Shown in pieces: positions 33,493 through 42,624 of a DNA stretch of 64,000 nt (positions are counted from its first letter, which is position 1; every line of letters begins with the position of its first letter). Made by a program: the position numbers and the translations under genes. The notes beneath the pieces are model-generated. The model ran no database searches, was not told where the DNA came from, and worked only from the letters and a program-made list of their open reading frames with translations. Origin of the DNA: Leifsonia sp040686855 (GTDB lineage: Bacteria; Actinomycetota; Actinomycetes; Actinomycetales; Microbacteriaceae); assembly GCF_040686855.1 (NCBI RefSeq), contig NZ_JBFBOG010000001.1:124001-188000 (forward strand). Reading direction: 5' to 3'.

Positions 33493-34451
33493 GCTGGTTC
33501 CTTCTGGGTGGTGGGGCGGTCGGCGTCACCGGTCGGCAGGGCGCCGATCCGGTCCAGCACGGAGAGCACGGCCTCGTGCTGGTTGAACGTGTAGAGGTGG
33601 ATGCCGGGGGCGCCGCCGTCGAGCAGGCGCTGCGCGAGGCGGGCCGCCCACGCGACGCCGATCTCGCGGCGGCCCTCGTCGGTCGGCTCGACCTCGAGCT
33701 CGATGGCGAGGTCGCTGGGGAGGTCTTCGCCGCTCAGCTCCAGCATCCGCTTGAGGCGGGCGGGGCTGGTGACGGGCATGATCCCGGGCAGGATGGGGAA
33801 CGCGACACCGGCCTCCGCCGCGCGCTGCGCGAAGTGCAAGTAGTCCTCGGCGTGGAAGAACAGCTGGGTGATGCCGAGGTTCGCGCCGGCCGCCTGCTTG
33901 GCGAGCAGGGCGTCGATGTCCTGCGAGACGGAGCGCGACGACGGGTGCCCGTTCGGGAATGCGGCGACCGCGATCTGCACGTGCTCGCGGTGCTCGAGCA
34001 GGGCACGAGCGTGCAGTCCGGGGACCGGCAGCTCGCCGTACGGCACGCGCTCGGCCTGCACCCGGTGGATGAGCTGCACCAGTTCGGCGGTTGTCCGGAT
34101 GTCGCCGATCGGGTCGACGCCCTCGGGGAGGTCGGCAGGCGGGTCGCCGCGCACGGCGAGGAACCGGCGCACCCCGGCATCCAGGAACTCCCGGATCAGC
34201 CGGTTCGCCTCCTCGTGCGACGAGCCGACGCAGGTGAGGTGGGCCATCGGGCTGACGTCGGTGTGCTGCAGGATGTAGCGCAGCACGTCGAGGGAAGCGG
34301 TGCGCGACGATCCGCCGGCGCCGAAGGTCACCGAGATGAAGTCGGGGCGCACGGCCGCGAGGCGGTCGATCGTTCCCGGGAGCGCAGCCGCCGCGCGCTC
34401 GTTGCGCGGCGGGTACAGCTCGAAGGAGTACCGGGGCTCGGTACAGCTCAT
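33489..34451 (-). CDS. metF: 5,10-methylenetetrahydrofolate reductase
   Basis: 320 residues from ATG 34451, with GAGGAA 9 bases upstream. FAD-binding TIM barrel: YSFELYPPRNERA (catalytic Glu in the first strand), FISVTFGAGGSSR, HLTCVGSSHEEA, FLAVRGDPPAD, AAFPNGHPSSRS, ITQLFFHAEDYLHF and PGIMPVTSPARLKRM, then a final GIHLYTFNQHEAVL. It reduces methylene-THF to methyl-THF for MetE. An in-frame open region continues to 34556 without support. The 34452-34600 leader is GC-rich and shows no riboswitch I can recognise. Confidence 0.96.
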   Translation of the reverse strand: MSCTEPRYSFELYPPRNERAAAALPGTIDRLAAVRPDFISVTFGAGGSSRTASLDVLRYILQHTDVSPMAHLTCVGSSHEEANRLIREFLDAGVRRFLAVRGDPPADLPEGVDPIGDIRTTAELVQLIHRVQAERVPYGELPVPGLHARALLEHREHVQIAVAAFPNGHPSSRSVSQDIDALLAKQAAGANLGITQLFFHAEDYLHFAQRAAEAGVAFPILPGIMPVTSPARLKRMLELSGEDLPSDLAIELEVEPTDEGRREIGVAWAARLAQRLLDGGAPGIHLYTFNQHEAVLSVLDRIGALPTGDADRPTTQKEPA

Positions 34452-34602
34452 GGATCGGTTCCTCGGATGGTCGGACAGCGGCACGGGATACCCGCACCGC
34501 GCGAGTGCGCGGTGGCGGTTTTCACGGGCGGGTGCCGGGCTCGGCTGTCGCACCACGTCAGCGGTCGCCCGCTTCGGTTGAGAGGCAATCTAGCAACGCA
34601 GA

Positions 34603-34657
34603 AGGCCGGACGGAATCGCCCGTGTCATGCTTCGACACAGTCGATCCCGTCCGGCCT
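34603..34657 (-). terminator. hflX terminator
   Basis: AGGCCGGACGG at 34603-34613 pairs perfectly with 34647-34657. The 33-base loop holds a GTGTC/GACAC stem. It follows the hflX stop (34677) by 20 bases and precedes metF. Confidence 0.7.
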
Positions 34658-34676
34658 CCGGATCGGTCCGCTCCCG

Positions 34677-36212
34677 TTACGCGGTCGCGGCCACCTCGAA
34701 CGGCTCGAATGCCGCGTGGTACTCGGGCATGATCCGCGCGGTGACGCGCGTGCCCTCCTCCACGTACTCGGTCGAGATCACCCGGCCGCGCTCGTGCAGG
34801 GCCGAGATGAGGTCGCCGCGGTCGTACGGCACCACGAGCTCCACCTCCAGCGACGGGTCCGGCAGCAGTCGCGCGATGGCGGCGAGCACTTCGTCGACAC
34901 CCTCGCCCGTGCGGGCGGAGGCGAAGATGGCGCCCGGCTCCAGGCCGCGCAGCACCAGGCGCTCGTCCTCGGGGATCAGGTCGGCCTTGTTGAAGACCAC
35001 GATCTCCGGGATGTCGCGCGCACCGACCTCGCCGATGACGTCGCGGACCGTCGCCAGCTGCGACGCCGGGTCGGGGTGCGAGCCGTCGACCACGTGCAGG
35101 ATGACGTCGGAGTCGGCGACCTCCTCCAGCGTCGACCGGAACGCCTCCACCAGCTGGTGCGGCAGGTTGCGCACGAACCCGACCGTGTCGGCGAGCGTGT
35201 ACAGGCGCCCGTCGGCGGTCACGGAACGGCGGACCGTCGCATCCAGCGTCGCGAACAGCGCGTTCTCGACCAGCACGCCGGCCTTGGTCACGCGGTTCAG
35301 GAGGCTGGACTTGCCCGCGTTGGTGTAGCCGGCGATGGCCACCGACGGCACCGAGTTGCGGTTGCGGTTCGCGCGCTTCGCCTCGCGGGCCGGCTTGAAG
35401 CCGGCGATCTGCTTGCGCAGCCGCGCCATGCGGGTGTGGATGCGGCGGCGGTCGAGCTCGATCTTCGTCTCACCCGGACCGCGCGAGCCCATACCGGCGC
35501 CCGCGCCGCCCACCTGGCCACCGGCCTGGCGGGACATCGACTCACCCCAGCCGCGCAGGCGCGGGAGCAGGTACTCGAGCTGCGCGAGCTCGACCTGCGC
35601 CTTGCCCTCGCGGCTCTTGGCGTGCTGGCTGAAGATGTCGAGGATCACGGCCGTGCGGTCGATCACCTTCACCTTCACCACGTCCTCCAGCGCACGACGC
35701 TGGCTCGGCGCCAGCTCGGTGTCGGCGATCACGGTGTCGGCGCCGAGCGCGGCCACGATCCCGGCCAGCTCCTCCGCCTTGCCGCGTCCGAGGTAGGTGC
35801 TCGGGTCCGGATGCGGACGGCGCTGCAGCAGGCCGTCGAGGACGGCCGCTCCGGCGGTCTCGGCCAGGGCGGCGAGCTCGCGCATCGAGTTCTCGGCGTC
35901 CTGCAGGGAGCCCTGCGAGTACACGCCGATCAGCACGACGTTCTCGAGCCGCAGCTGCCGGTACTCGACCTCGGTGACGTCCTGCAGCTCGGTCGACAGC
36001 CCGGAGACGCGGCGGAGTGCCGCGCGCTCCTCGCGGTCGAACTGCTCGCCGTCGTGGAGGCCGCCGTCGGCCCTCTCGGCCTGCAGCGCCTGCGCGCGAT
36101 CCGCGCTGCCCGCTCCGAAAAGCGTCACGGAGGCGCGGTTGTTCTCGGTCGCGAGCACGCGGGCGACGACGTCGTCTTCGGCGTGGTCGCGGATGTTCGT
36201 CTTATCAGTCAT
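34677..36212 (-). CDS. hflX: GTPase HflX
   Basis: 511 residues. The N-terminal HflX domain is visible (VVLIGVYSQGSLQDAENSMR, GAAVLDGLLQRRPHPDPSTY, TYLGRGKAEELAGIVAALGA). The linker helix has GAGAGMGSRGPGETKIELDR. The GTPase core has G1 AGYTNAGKSSLLN, the G2 threonine in ATLDATVRR, G3 DTVGFVRNLPHQL and G4 FNKADL. HflX binds 50S subunits and splits stalled or stress-inactivated 70S ribosomes. A 60-residue N-terminal extension is charged. It is divergent from the methyltransferase gene at 36278 and has its own terminator. Confidence 0.95.
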   Translation of the reverse strand: MTDKTNIRDHAEDDVVARVLATENNRASVTLFGAGSADRAQALQAERADGGLHDGEQFDREERAALRRVSGLSTELQDVTEVEYRQLRLENVVLIGVYSQGSLQDAENSMRELAALAETAGAAVLDGLLQRRPHPDPSTYLGRGKAEELAGIVAALGADTVIADTELAPSQRRALEDVVKVKVIDRTAVILDIFSQHAKSREGKAQVELAQLEYLLPRLRGWGESMSRQAGGQVGGAGAGMGSRGPGETKIELDRRRIHTRMARLRKQIAGFKPAREAKRANRNRNSVPSVAIAGYTNAGKSSLLNRVTKAGVLVENALFATLDATVRRSVTADGRLYTLADTVGFVRNLPHQLVEAFRSTLEEVADSDVILHVVDGSHPDPASQLATVRDVIGEVGARDIPEIVVFNKADLIPEDERLVLRGLEPGAIFASARTGEGVDEVLAAIARLLPDPSLEVELVVPYDRGDLISALHERGRVISTEYVEEGTRVTARIMPEYHAAFEPFEVAATA

Positions 36213-36277
36213 TCATTCCCCTGATCCGGGATAAACCCTAGTTCGTCTTGTTCGCGTCTGTCCTGTACCGTCTGCTT

Positions 36278-36895
36278 ATGGCCAGCGGAGATCACTACTT
36301 TTCCCCGGCGCCGGAAAGCGAACTGAACCTGCGGCCGTTCACCGCGCGCCTGGCCGGACGGACCTACGAGCTCGTGACGGCCAACGGCATCTTCAGCCCC
36401 GAGCGCGTCGATATGGGCACGAGAGTGCTGCTGGACCATGTCCCCGCAGCGCCGCCCGGCGGTCAGTTCCTCGACCTCGGGAGCGGCTGGGGGCCGCTGG
36501 CTCTCACACTTGCTCTCGAATCCCCTCATGCGACGGTGTGGGCCGTCGACGTCAACAACCGAGCGCTGGATGTGGTCCGCCGGAATGCGGACAAGCTCGG
36601 CCTCACCAATGTAAACCCGGTGACCCCGGATAATGTTCCCGATGACGTGATGTTCACGACGATCTGGTCCAATCCGCCGATCCGCGTGGGCAAGAACGAG
36701 CTGCACGCCATCCTGGAGCGCTGGCTCCCCCGGCTGGAGCCGGGTTCGGACGCGTGGCTGGTCGTGCAGCGCAACCTCGGCAGCGACTCGCTGCACCGGT
36801 GGATCCAGGCGACCTTCCCCGACCTGACGACGACGCGGGCGGCGACGTCGAAGGGCTACCGGGTGCTGCGGGCGCGGTCGCACGCGTCGGCGTAG
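36278..36895 (+). CDS. Class I SAM-dependent methyltransferase, RsmC-like C-terminal domain
   Basis: 205 residues starting MASGDHYFSPAPESELNLRP. The SAM site is FLDLGSGWGPLALTLALES (motif I), and AVDVNNRALDVVRRNADKLG is motif II. The catalytic SNPPIRVGKNELH motif (N-P-P-x-R/H) marks N2-guanine or N6-adenine methyltransferases; the GK and following helix are typical of the RsmC/RlmG domain. The N-terminal half of RsmC is absent, as is common in Actinobacteria. Likely target is rRNA guanine, but this is not proven. It is the only plus-strand gene in this block and converges with dapF. Confidence 0.85.
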   Translation: MASGDHYFSPAPESELNLRPFTARLAGRTYELVTANGIFSPERVDMGTRVLLDHVPAAPPGGQFLDLGSGWGPLALTLALESPHATVWAVDVNNRALDVVRRNADKLGLTNVNPVTPDNVPDDVMFTTIWSNPPIRVGKNELHAILERWLPRLEPGSDAWLVVQRNLGSDSLHRWIQATFPDLTTTRAATSKGYRVLRARSHASA

Positions 36896-36932
36896 GCTGA
36901 CCCGCCTACGTCGGGCTGCGGTCGCGAAGCGG

Positions 36933-37811
36933 TCAGGCCAGCTCGAGCGTCCCGGTGTAGACCAGCTCGGCGGGGCCGGAGAGGCCGACGTGCTCGCCGT
37001 CCTCCGTCGCGAACATGCGGACGCCGACCGTGCCGCCGGGCACGTCGACGCGCCACTGGTTCGGAGCGCCCTCGCCCGCCCAGTAGCGGACGGCGAGGGC
37101 CGCAGCGGCCGCGCCGGTGCCGCACGACAGGGTCTCGCCGCTGCCGCGCTCGTGCACGCGCATCCGGATGCGGCCGACGCCGTCCTGGATCAGCGGCTCG
37201 CGCGGCACGACGAACTCGACGTTCGCTCCGTGCTCGGGCGTCGGCTCGAGGTGGGGGATGTACGAGAGGTCGGCAGCGTCCAGCTCGGCCTCATCCGCGA
37301 CCGCGACGACGACGTGCGGGTTGCCCATATCGATGCCGAGGCCGGGTCGGGCGACCGGGAGCTCCTTGGCGCGGACCAGCGGCTCGCCGCCGGAGAGGTC
37401 CCAGCGGCCGAGGTCGACCTGGAAGCCGTTGGTGCTGCGCTGCACGTCGCGCACGCCCGAGCGGGTGCCGATCGCCAGCGTCCCGCCCTCCGGCAGCTCG
37501 GCGAGGCCGGTCTCGAGCAGGTAGCGGACGTAGACGCGGATGCCGTTGCCGCACATCTCGGCGGCGGACCCGTCGGCGTTGTAGTAGTCCATGAACCAGG
37601 TGGCACCGTCGTCCTCCGCGAGCGCGGCCGCACCGCCGGGGAGGTGCGCAGAACGGACCGCGCGGATGACGCCGTCCGCGCCCACGCCGAAGTGCCGGTC
37701 GCAGATCTCCGCGATCTGGGCGGCCGTCAGCGGCAGCTCCCCCTCGGGGTCGGAATACAGGACGAAGTCGTTGCCGGTGCCCTGACCCTTGGTGAAGTGG
37801 ATGGTCGCCAT
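36933..37811 (-). CDS. dapF: Diaminopimelate epimerase
   Basis: 292 residues from ATG 37811. The two active-site Cys are visible: in NADGSAAEMCGNGIRVYVRY and in SGETLSCGTGAAAAALA. HFTKGQGTGNDFVLY is the family N-terminus. It interconverts LL- and meso-diaminopimelate for peptidoglycan and lysine. It follows miaA by 10 bases on the same strand, so the miaB-miaA-dapF order is conserved, as in other Actinobacteria. The internal insertion LPGGAAALAEDDGATWFM is a common actinobacterial variant. Confidence 0.96.
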   Translation of the reverse strand: MATIHFTKGQGTGNDFVLYSDPEGELPLTAAQIAEICDRHFGVGADGVIRAVRSAHLPGGAAALAEDDGATWFMDYYNADGSAAEMCGNGIRVYVRYLLETGLAELPEGGTLAIGTRSGVRDVQRSTNGFQVDLGRWDLSGGEPLVRAKELPVARPGLGIDMGNPHVVVAVADEAELDAADLSYIPHLEPTPEHGANVEFVVPREPLIQDGVGRIRMRVHERGSGETLSCGTGAAAAALAVRYWAGEGAPNQWRVDVPGGTVGVRMFATEDGEHVGLSGPAELVYTGTLELA

Positions 37812-37821
37812 GCGCTCCAGC

Positions 37822-38913
37822 CTACCGATCCGCGGCTGGGTGGTCGGCGTCGTCCACCAGGGCCACGGCGGCATCCACGAGCTGCGGGTCGTCGTAGTCG
37901 AGCCAGCGGATGTCCGGGTAGCGCTTGAACCAGCTGACCTGCCGGCGGGCGTAGCGGCGGGTGAGCTGCTGCGTCTGGGCTATCGCCTCGTCGCGGGTCA
38001 GCTCGCCGCGCAGCTCCGAGAGCGCCTGCGCGTAGCCGATGGCGCGGCGGGCCGTGACGCCGTCGTCGATCCCCCGCGGGACGAGGCGTTCGACCTCGGC
38101 GGGGAGGCCGTCCTGCCACATCCGCTCGACGCGGGCGTCGAGGCGGGCGACCAGTTCATCGCGCGGCGCGGCCACGCCCAGGAGGACCGTCGGGCGGTGC
38201 CAGGGCGTCGGCTCGTCGGGGAGCGCGCCGGTCACCGCGGTCCCGGTCAGCTCGGCGACCTCCAGGGCGCGCACGATGCGCCTCCCGTTGGTGGACCCGA
38301 TACGACGGGCGGACTCGGGGTCGACGGCGGCGAGGCGCTGGAACAGGATGCCGGGGCCGTGCTCGGCGAGCTCGCGCTCGAGCCGGGCGCGGAGCTCGGG
38401 ATCGGTGCCGGGGAACTGCAGGTCGAAGACGACGCTCGACACGTAGAGTCCGGATCCGCCGACCAGGATGGGCACCGCATCCCGGTCGAGGATGTCGGCG
38501 ATGATCGCGCGCGCCTCGGGCTGGTAGCGGGCGACCGTCGCCTCGTCGGTGACGTCGAGCACGTCGAAGAGGTGGTGCGGGACGCCGCGCCAGTCGCTCT
38601 GCGGGAGCTTCGCCGTACCGATGTCCATGCCGCGGTACAGCTGCATCGCGTCGGCGTTGACGACCTCCGCCGACCGGCCCCGTTCGCGCAGCGCCTCGGC
38701 CAGGGCCAGCGAGAGGTCGGTCTTGCCTGTTCCGGTGGGGCCGACGATGGCGACCAACGGGGTGGAGTCGGGGCCGGGCGCAGGCACGGACGCCGTCGCA
38801 GGCGCGGTCACGGACGCCGTCGCAGGCGCGGTCACGGACGAGGGCGTCGGGTCGGGTGCCGCTGCCGGCGTCGGCACCTGCGGCGGGTCGGGTGCCGCTG
38901 CCGGCGTCGGCAC
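37822..38913 (-). CDS. miaA: tRNA dimethylallyltransferase
   Basis: At least 310 conserved residues. The P-loop VAIVGPTGTGKTDLSLALAE opens the core. DAMQLYRGMDIGTAKL, VPHHLFDVLDV, ILVGGSGLYVSSVV and the tRNA-binding QLTRRYARRQVSWFKR follow. MiaA adds a dimethylallyl group to A37 of tRNAs reading UNN codons; MiaB, encoded upstream, then methylthiolates it. The start is uncertain: GTG 38913 gives a 50-residue Pro/Ala-rich N-terminal extension made of tandem repeats, while other GTGs inside the repeats would give shorter forms. The miaB stop is at 38937. Confidence 0.9.
   Translation of the reverse strand: MPTPAAAPDPPQVPTPAAAPDPTPSSVTAPATASVTAPATASVPAPGPDSTPLVAIVGPTGTGKTDLSLALAEALRERGRSAEVVNADAMQLYRGMDIGTAKLPQSDWRGVPHHLFDVLDVTDEATVARYQPEARAIIADILDRDAVPILVGGSGLYVSSVVFDLQFPGTDPELRARLERELAEHGPGILFQRLAAVDPESARRIGSTNGRRIVRALEVAELTGTAVTGALPDEPTPWHRPTVLLGVAAPRDELVARLDARVERMWQDGLPAEVERLVPRGIDDGVTARRAIGYAQALSELRGELTRDEAIAQTQQLTRRYARRQVSWFKRYPDIRWLDYDDPQLVDAAVALVDDADHPAADR
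38785..38832 (-). repeat. 24-bp direct repeat in the 5' end of miaA
   Basis: Two identical units at 38785-38808 and 38809-38832, in frame, encoding VTAPATAS twice. They lie between the proposed miaA start and its P-loop. Confidence 0.9.
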
Positions 38914-38937
38914 CTGCGCCGGGTCGGGTGCCGCGGT
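38851..38937 (-). repeat. 36-bp direct repeat between miaB and miaA
   Basis: Units at 38851-38886 and 38887-38922, nearly identical, with a partial third copy to 38937. Each encodes a 12-residue unit containing VPTPAAAPDP and each carries a GTG that could start miaA. Confidence 0.9.
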
Positions 38938-40544
38938 CAGCGCTGGCCGTCCGACGGGTCGTAGATCGGCATGGTGCCGACGCCGGGCGAGGTCAGGGGC
39001 TCCCGCACGCGGAGCGTAGGGAGGCCGAGCGAGACCGGGCCGGTTCCCGCGGCGGCCGTGCCGCCGTGGGTCGGGACGGCGCACGAGTCGGCCTCGGCAC
39101 GGTCCCACGCGTCTCCCGCGCGCGTGCGGCGGATGCGGAGGGGCGCACCGTCGGTCGCGTCGGCGATCAGGTGGTGCGGTGCCGCCTGCGTGACCCGCAC
39201 CGTGACCGTGTCGCCGGGGCGCGGGAGGTCGGAGCCGGCCGGGACCTCGAAGTGCACCAGTCGGCTGTCGCGCGCGCGGCCGCTCAGGCGGCGCGTGTCC
39301 GCGTCCTTCCGGCCCTCGCCGTTGGCGACCAGCAGTTCGACCTCGCGGCCGATCAGCTTCTGGTTCTCCTCGAGGGAGATGCGCTCCTGGAGGGCGATCA
39401 GGCGGTCGTACCGGTCCTGCACGACCTCCTTCGGCACCTGGTCCTCCATCGTCGCCGCCGGCGTGCCGGGACGGATCGAGTACTGGAACGTGAACGCGGA
39501 CGCGAAGCGTGCGGCCTCTACGACCCGCAGGGTCTCCTGGAAGTCCTCCTCGGTCTCGCCCGGGAAGCCGACGATGATGTCGGTGCTGATCGCCGCGTCC
39601 GGCAGCTTGGCGCGCACGCGATCGAGGATGCCGAGGAACTTCTCGGAGCGGTAGGAGCGGCGCATCGAGCGCAGGATGCGGTCGGACCCCGACTGCAGCG
39701 GCATGTGCAGCTGGGGCATGACGTTCGGGGTCTCGGCCATCGCGTCGATGACGTCGTCCGTGAACGCGGCCGGGTGCGGGCTGGTGAAGCGGATGCGCTC
39801 CAGTCCCTGGATCTGGCCGGCGGCGCGGAGGAGCTTGCTGAAAGCCTGACGGTCGCCGAACTCGACGCCGTAGGAGTTGACGTTCTGCCCGAGCAGGGTG
39901 ACCTCGATCGCGCCGTCGTCGACGAGCGCCTGGATCTCGGCCAGGATGTCGCCGGGACGACGGTCCTTCTCCTTGCCGCGGAGCGACGGGACGATGCAGA
40001 AGGTGCACGTGTTGTTGCAGCCGACGGAGATGGAGACCCAGCCGGAGTAGGAGGAGTCCCGCTTCGTCGGGAGGGTGGACGGGAACGTCTCCAGCGCCTC
40101 GAGGATCTCGATCTCGGCGGCGTCGTTGTGCCGGGCCCGCTCCAGCAGGCTCGGAAGCGCGCCCATGTTGTGGGTGCCGAAGACGACGTCGACCCACGGC
40201 GCCTTCTCGAGGATGACGTTCTTGTCCTTCTGGGCGAGGCAGCCGCCGACGGCGATCTGCATCCCCTCGTGGCGCCGCTTGACGCCGGCCAGGTGCCCGA
40301 GGTTGCCGTAGAGCTTGTTGTCGGCGTTCTCGCGCACCGCGCAGGTGTTTATGACGACGATGTCGGCTTCTTCGCCGTCGGCCGGCACGTACCCGGCTGC
40401 CTCCAGTGAGCCGCTGAGACGTTCGGAGTCGTGCACGTTCATCTGGCAGCCGAAGGTGCGCACCTCGTACGTTCGCGCCCGGCCGTCGGGACGGAGGGCC
40501 GCCGCAGAGGGCTCGATGACGCTGTGCTGTTCGAGGATGCTCAT
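38937..40544 (-). CDS. miaB: tRNA-2-methylthio-N6-dimethylallyladenosine synthase
   Basis: 535 residues from ATG 40544. N-terminal UPF0004 domain with the first cluster Cys residues (VRTFGCQMNVHDSERL, INTCAVRENAD, VGGCLAQ). The radical-SAM cluster motif is CNNTCTFCIVP. STDIIVGFPGETEEDFQETL is the conserved mid-barrel part, and a C-terminal TRAM domain (about GREVELLVANGEG to VTVRVTQA) binds tRNA. A tail of about 60 residues after TRAM is unusual and low-conservation. It acts on i6A37 made by MiaA. Confidence 0.95.
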   Translation of the reverse strand: MSILEQHSVIEPSAAALRPDGRARTYEVRTFGCQMNVHDSERLSGSLEAAGYVPADGEEADIVVINTCAVRENADNKLYGNLGHLAGVKRRHEGMQIAVGGCLAQKDKNVILEKAPWVDVVFGTHNMGALPSLLERARHNDAAEIEILEALETFPSTLPTKRDSSYSGWVSISVGCNNTCTFCIVPSLRGKEKDRRPGDILAEIQALVDDGAIEVTLLGQNVNSYGVEFGDRQAFSKLLRAAGQIQGLERIRFTSPHPAAFTDDVIDAMAETPNVMPQLHMPLQSGSDRILRSMRRSYRSEKFLGILDRVRAKLPDAAISTDIIVGFPGETEEDFQETLRVVEAARFASAFTFQYSIRPGTPAATMEDQVPKEVVQDRYDRLIALQERISLEENQKLIGREVELLVANGEGRKDADTRRLSGRARDSRLVHFEVPAGSDLPRPGDTVTVRVTQAAPHHLIADATDGAPLRIRRTRAGDAWDRAEADSCAVPTHGGTAAAGTGPVSLGLPTLRVREPLTSPGVGTMPIYDPSDGQR

Positions 40545-40606
40545 GATGGCGATAAGTCTACGTTTCTCGCCGCTGCGGGAACGACTCGCCTCTCTCCGGG
40601 CAACGG

Positions 40607-41407
40607 CTACTGGAAGCGGACGCCGGACCCGCCGCGCGACCGCCGCCCGGCGAAGGCGGCGTCCATCGCCTGTCGCACGATGTCGGAGGTGTACCCCTTG
40701 CGTGCGAGGAACCCGTGCAGACGGCGCCGAGCGGTCTCGTCGTCGTAGCCGGACAGCTGCCCGATGCGCTTGACCGCGAGTTCGGTCGCGCGCTCCAGCT
40801 CGTCGTCCTCCCCGATGTCTTCGAGAGCCGCCTCGATCAACTCGGGGTCGATGTGCCGGCGCTTGAGGTCCTGCTCGATCACCGTGCGCCCCAGCCCTTT
40901 GCGGCTGTGCTGCGTGAACGCCAGGGTTGCCGCGAGCGACGCGTCGTCGATCACGCCGAGCTTCTCGAGCCTGTCGAGCTCCGGACCGAACACCTCGGGA
41001 GCGATCTCGCGCTTGGTCAGCAGCTGCTCCAGCTCCCACCGGGACATGCCGCGACGCGCCAGCTGGCGGATGGCGACGCCCGTCGCCTTCCGAGTCTGTC
41101 GCTCGGTCTCCTCGTCCAGCTCTTCCGAAGCGTCGTCCGAGGATGTCACCGCCATCGAACGCGATCGCGCGGTCGGCGCCGAAGGGTCTGAACCCCAGGT
41201 GTTGTTCCACCCACCGCTCGAAATCTCAGCGACGGGTCGCGCCGCCGACCTCCGCGACGGATGCGCATCGGACGCGTGCTCGCGCCCCGCGCCCGCCGTG
41301 CGGAGCGGCGTCACGGGCGCTAGCCGCTCGCCCTCCGCCCCTCCGCCGGACGACGGCGCCTCAGACGACTCGTCACCCTCGGGCGACGACGGGAATCTCA
41401 CCACCAC
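40607..41407 (-). CDS. recX: RecX regulatory protein
   Basis: 266 residues from GTG 41407, with GGGAGGAG upstream; GTGs at 41404 and 41401 are equally possible. The first 85 or so residues are low-complexity and not conserved. The RecX core of three-helix repeats follows (ATGVAIRQLARRGMSRWELE, FGPELDRLEKLGVIDDASLA, ILGRTVIEQDLKRRHIDPEL-like segments, and ARRRLHGFLARKGYTSDIVR). RecX binds the groove of the RecA filament and limits recombination. It is 31 bases downstream of recA on the same strand, the usual arrangement. Confidence 0.93.
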   Translation of the reverse strand: MVVRFPSSPEGDESSEAPSSGGGAEGERLAPVTPLRTAGAGREHASDAHPSRRSAARPVAEISSGGWNNTWGSDPSAPTARSRSMAVTSSDDASEELDEETERQTRKATGVAIRQLARRGMSRWELEQLLTKREIAPEVFGPELDRLEKLGVIDDASLAATLAFTQHSRKGLGRTVIEQDLKRRHIDPELIEAALEDIGEDDELERATELAVKRIGQLSGYDDETARRRLHGFLARKGYTSDIVRQAMDAAFAGRRSRGGSGVRFQ

Positions 41408-41438
41408 GCGGAACTCCTCCCGGAGGCGAACGCCACCG

Positions 41439-42512
41439 TTACGCGCCCTTGCGGGCCTGCAGCTTGTCTTCGATCGAGCCGACGTTGGACGGCGCCGCGG
41501 CAGCCGCGTTCGGGTCGGGGATGATGCCGAGCTTGATCTTGATCTTCTGCTCGATCTCGGCGGCGACGTCGGGGTTCGCGATCAGGAAGTTCCGCGAGTT
41601 CTCCTTGCCCTGGCCGAGCTGATCGCCCTCATACGTGTACCACGCACCCGACTTCTTGACGATCGCGTGCTCCACGCCGAAGTCGAGGAGGCTGCCCTCG
41701 CGCGAGATGCCCACACCGTAGAGGATGTCGAACTCGGCCTGCTTGAAGGGCGGCGCCATCTTGTTCTTGACGATCTTGACGCGCGTGCGGTTGCCGACCG
41801 CCTCGGCGCCGTCTTTCAGGGTCTCGATACGGCGGATGTCGAGGCGGACGGACGCGTAGAACTTGAGCGCCTTACCACCGGCGGTCGTCTCGGGGCTTCC
41901 GAAGAACACACCGATCTTCTCGCGCAGCTGGTTGATGAAGATCATCGTGGTGTTGGTCTGGCTGAGACCACCCGTGAGCTTGCGGAGCGCCTGCGACATG
42001 AGGCGGGCCTGCAGACCGACGTGCGAATCGCCCATCTCGCCCTCGATCTCGGCGCGAGGCACGAGCGCTGCGACGGAGTCGACCACGATGAGGTCGATGG
42101 AGCCGCTTCGCACGAGCATGTCAGCGATCTCGAGCGCCTGCTCACCGGTGTCGGGCTGCGAGACCAGGAGGGAGTCGATGTCGACGCCGAGCTTGCGGGC
42201 GTACTCGGGGTCGAGCGCGTGCTCGGCGTCGATGAAGGCCGCGATGCCGCCGGCGCGCTGCGCATTGGCGATGGCGTGGAGGGTCAGGGTCGTCTTACCC
42301 GAGGACTCCGGGCCGTAGATCTCGATGATGCGGCCACGCGGGAGGCCACCGATTCCGAGCGCGACGTCGAGCGCGATGGATCCGGTCGGAACGACCTCGA
42401 CGGGAGCGCGCTCGTCGCTGCCCAGTCGCATGACGGACCCCTTGCCGAACTGGCGGTCGATCTGCGCGAGAGCGGTCTCGAGCGCCTTCTCGCGGTCTGC
42501 GGGTGATGGCAT
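41439..42512 (-). CDS. recA: RecA recombinase
   Basis: 357 residues from ATG 42512, with AAGGAGAA 8 bases upstream. Walker A is GPESSGKTTL, the Walker B strand is LIVVDSVAALVPR, loop L1 is MGDSHVGLQARLMSQALRKL, and loop L2 contains FINQLREKIGVFFGSPETTAGG. It forms filaments on single-stranded DNA, drives homologous recombination and stimulates LexA self-cleavage. No intein is present. A predicted LexA site and promoter lie 113-141 bases upstream of the start codon. Confidence 0.99.
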   Translation of the reverse strand: MPSPADREKALETALAQIDRQFGKGSVMRLGSDERAPVEVVPTGSIALDVALGIGGLPRGRIIEIYGPESSGKTTLTLHAIANAQRAGGIAAFIDAEHALDPEYARKLGVDIDSLLVSQPDTGEQALEIADMLVRSGSIDLIVVDSVAALVPRAEIEGEMGDSHVGLQARLMSQALRKLTGGLSQTNTTMIFINQLREKIGVFFGSPETTAGGKALKFYASVRLDIRRIETLKDGAEAVGNRTRVKIVKNKMAPPFKQAEFDILYGVGISREGSLLDFGVEHAIVKKSGAWYTYEGDQLGQGKENSRNFLIANPDVAAEIEQKIKIKLGIIPDPNAAAAAPSNVGSIEDKLQARKGA

Positions 42513-42589
42513 TGCGGTTCTCCTTCGTGGCTTCGCTACGGTTCGACTCTAGGAGTGACGTCCGACACTGGAAGCGCGGGCGCGCGATC

Positions 42590-42598
42590 TGTGGACAA
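42590..42598 (-). promoter_or_regulatory. DnaA-box-like 9-mer in the recA leader
   Basis: The minus strand reads TTGTCCACA, identical to the DnaA box preferred by high-GC Actinobacteria. A single box in the untranslated leader of recA may be chance. Confidence 0.3.
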
Positions 42599-42624
42599 CC
42601 GGTTTTCGACTGCCGTTGTGAAGA

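Noticed and set aside
34452..34602. SAM-type or cobalamin riboswitch upstream of metF
   Set aside because: I could not find the conserved core sequences of SAM-I, SAM-IV or cobalamin riboswitches. A covariance search would settle it.
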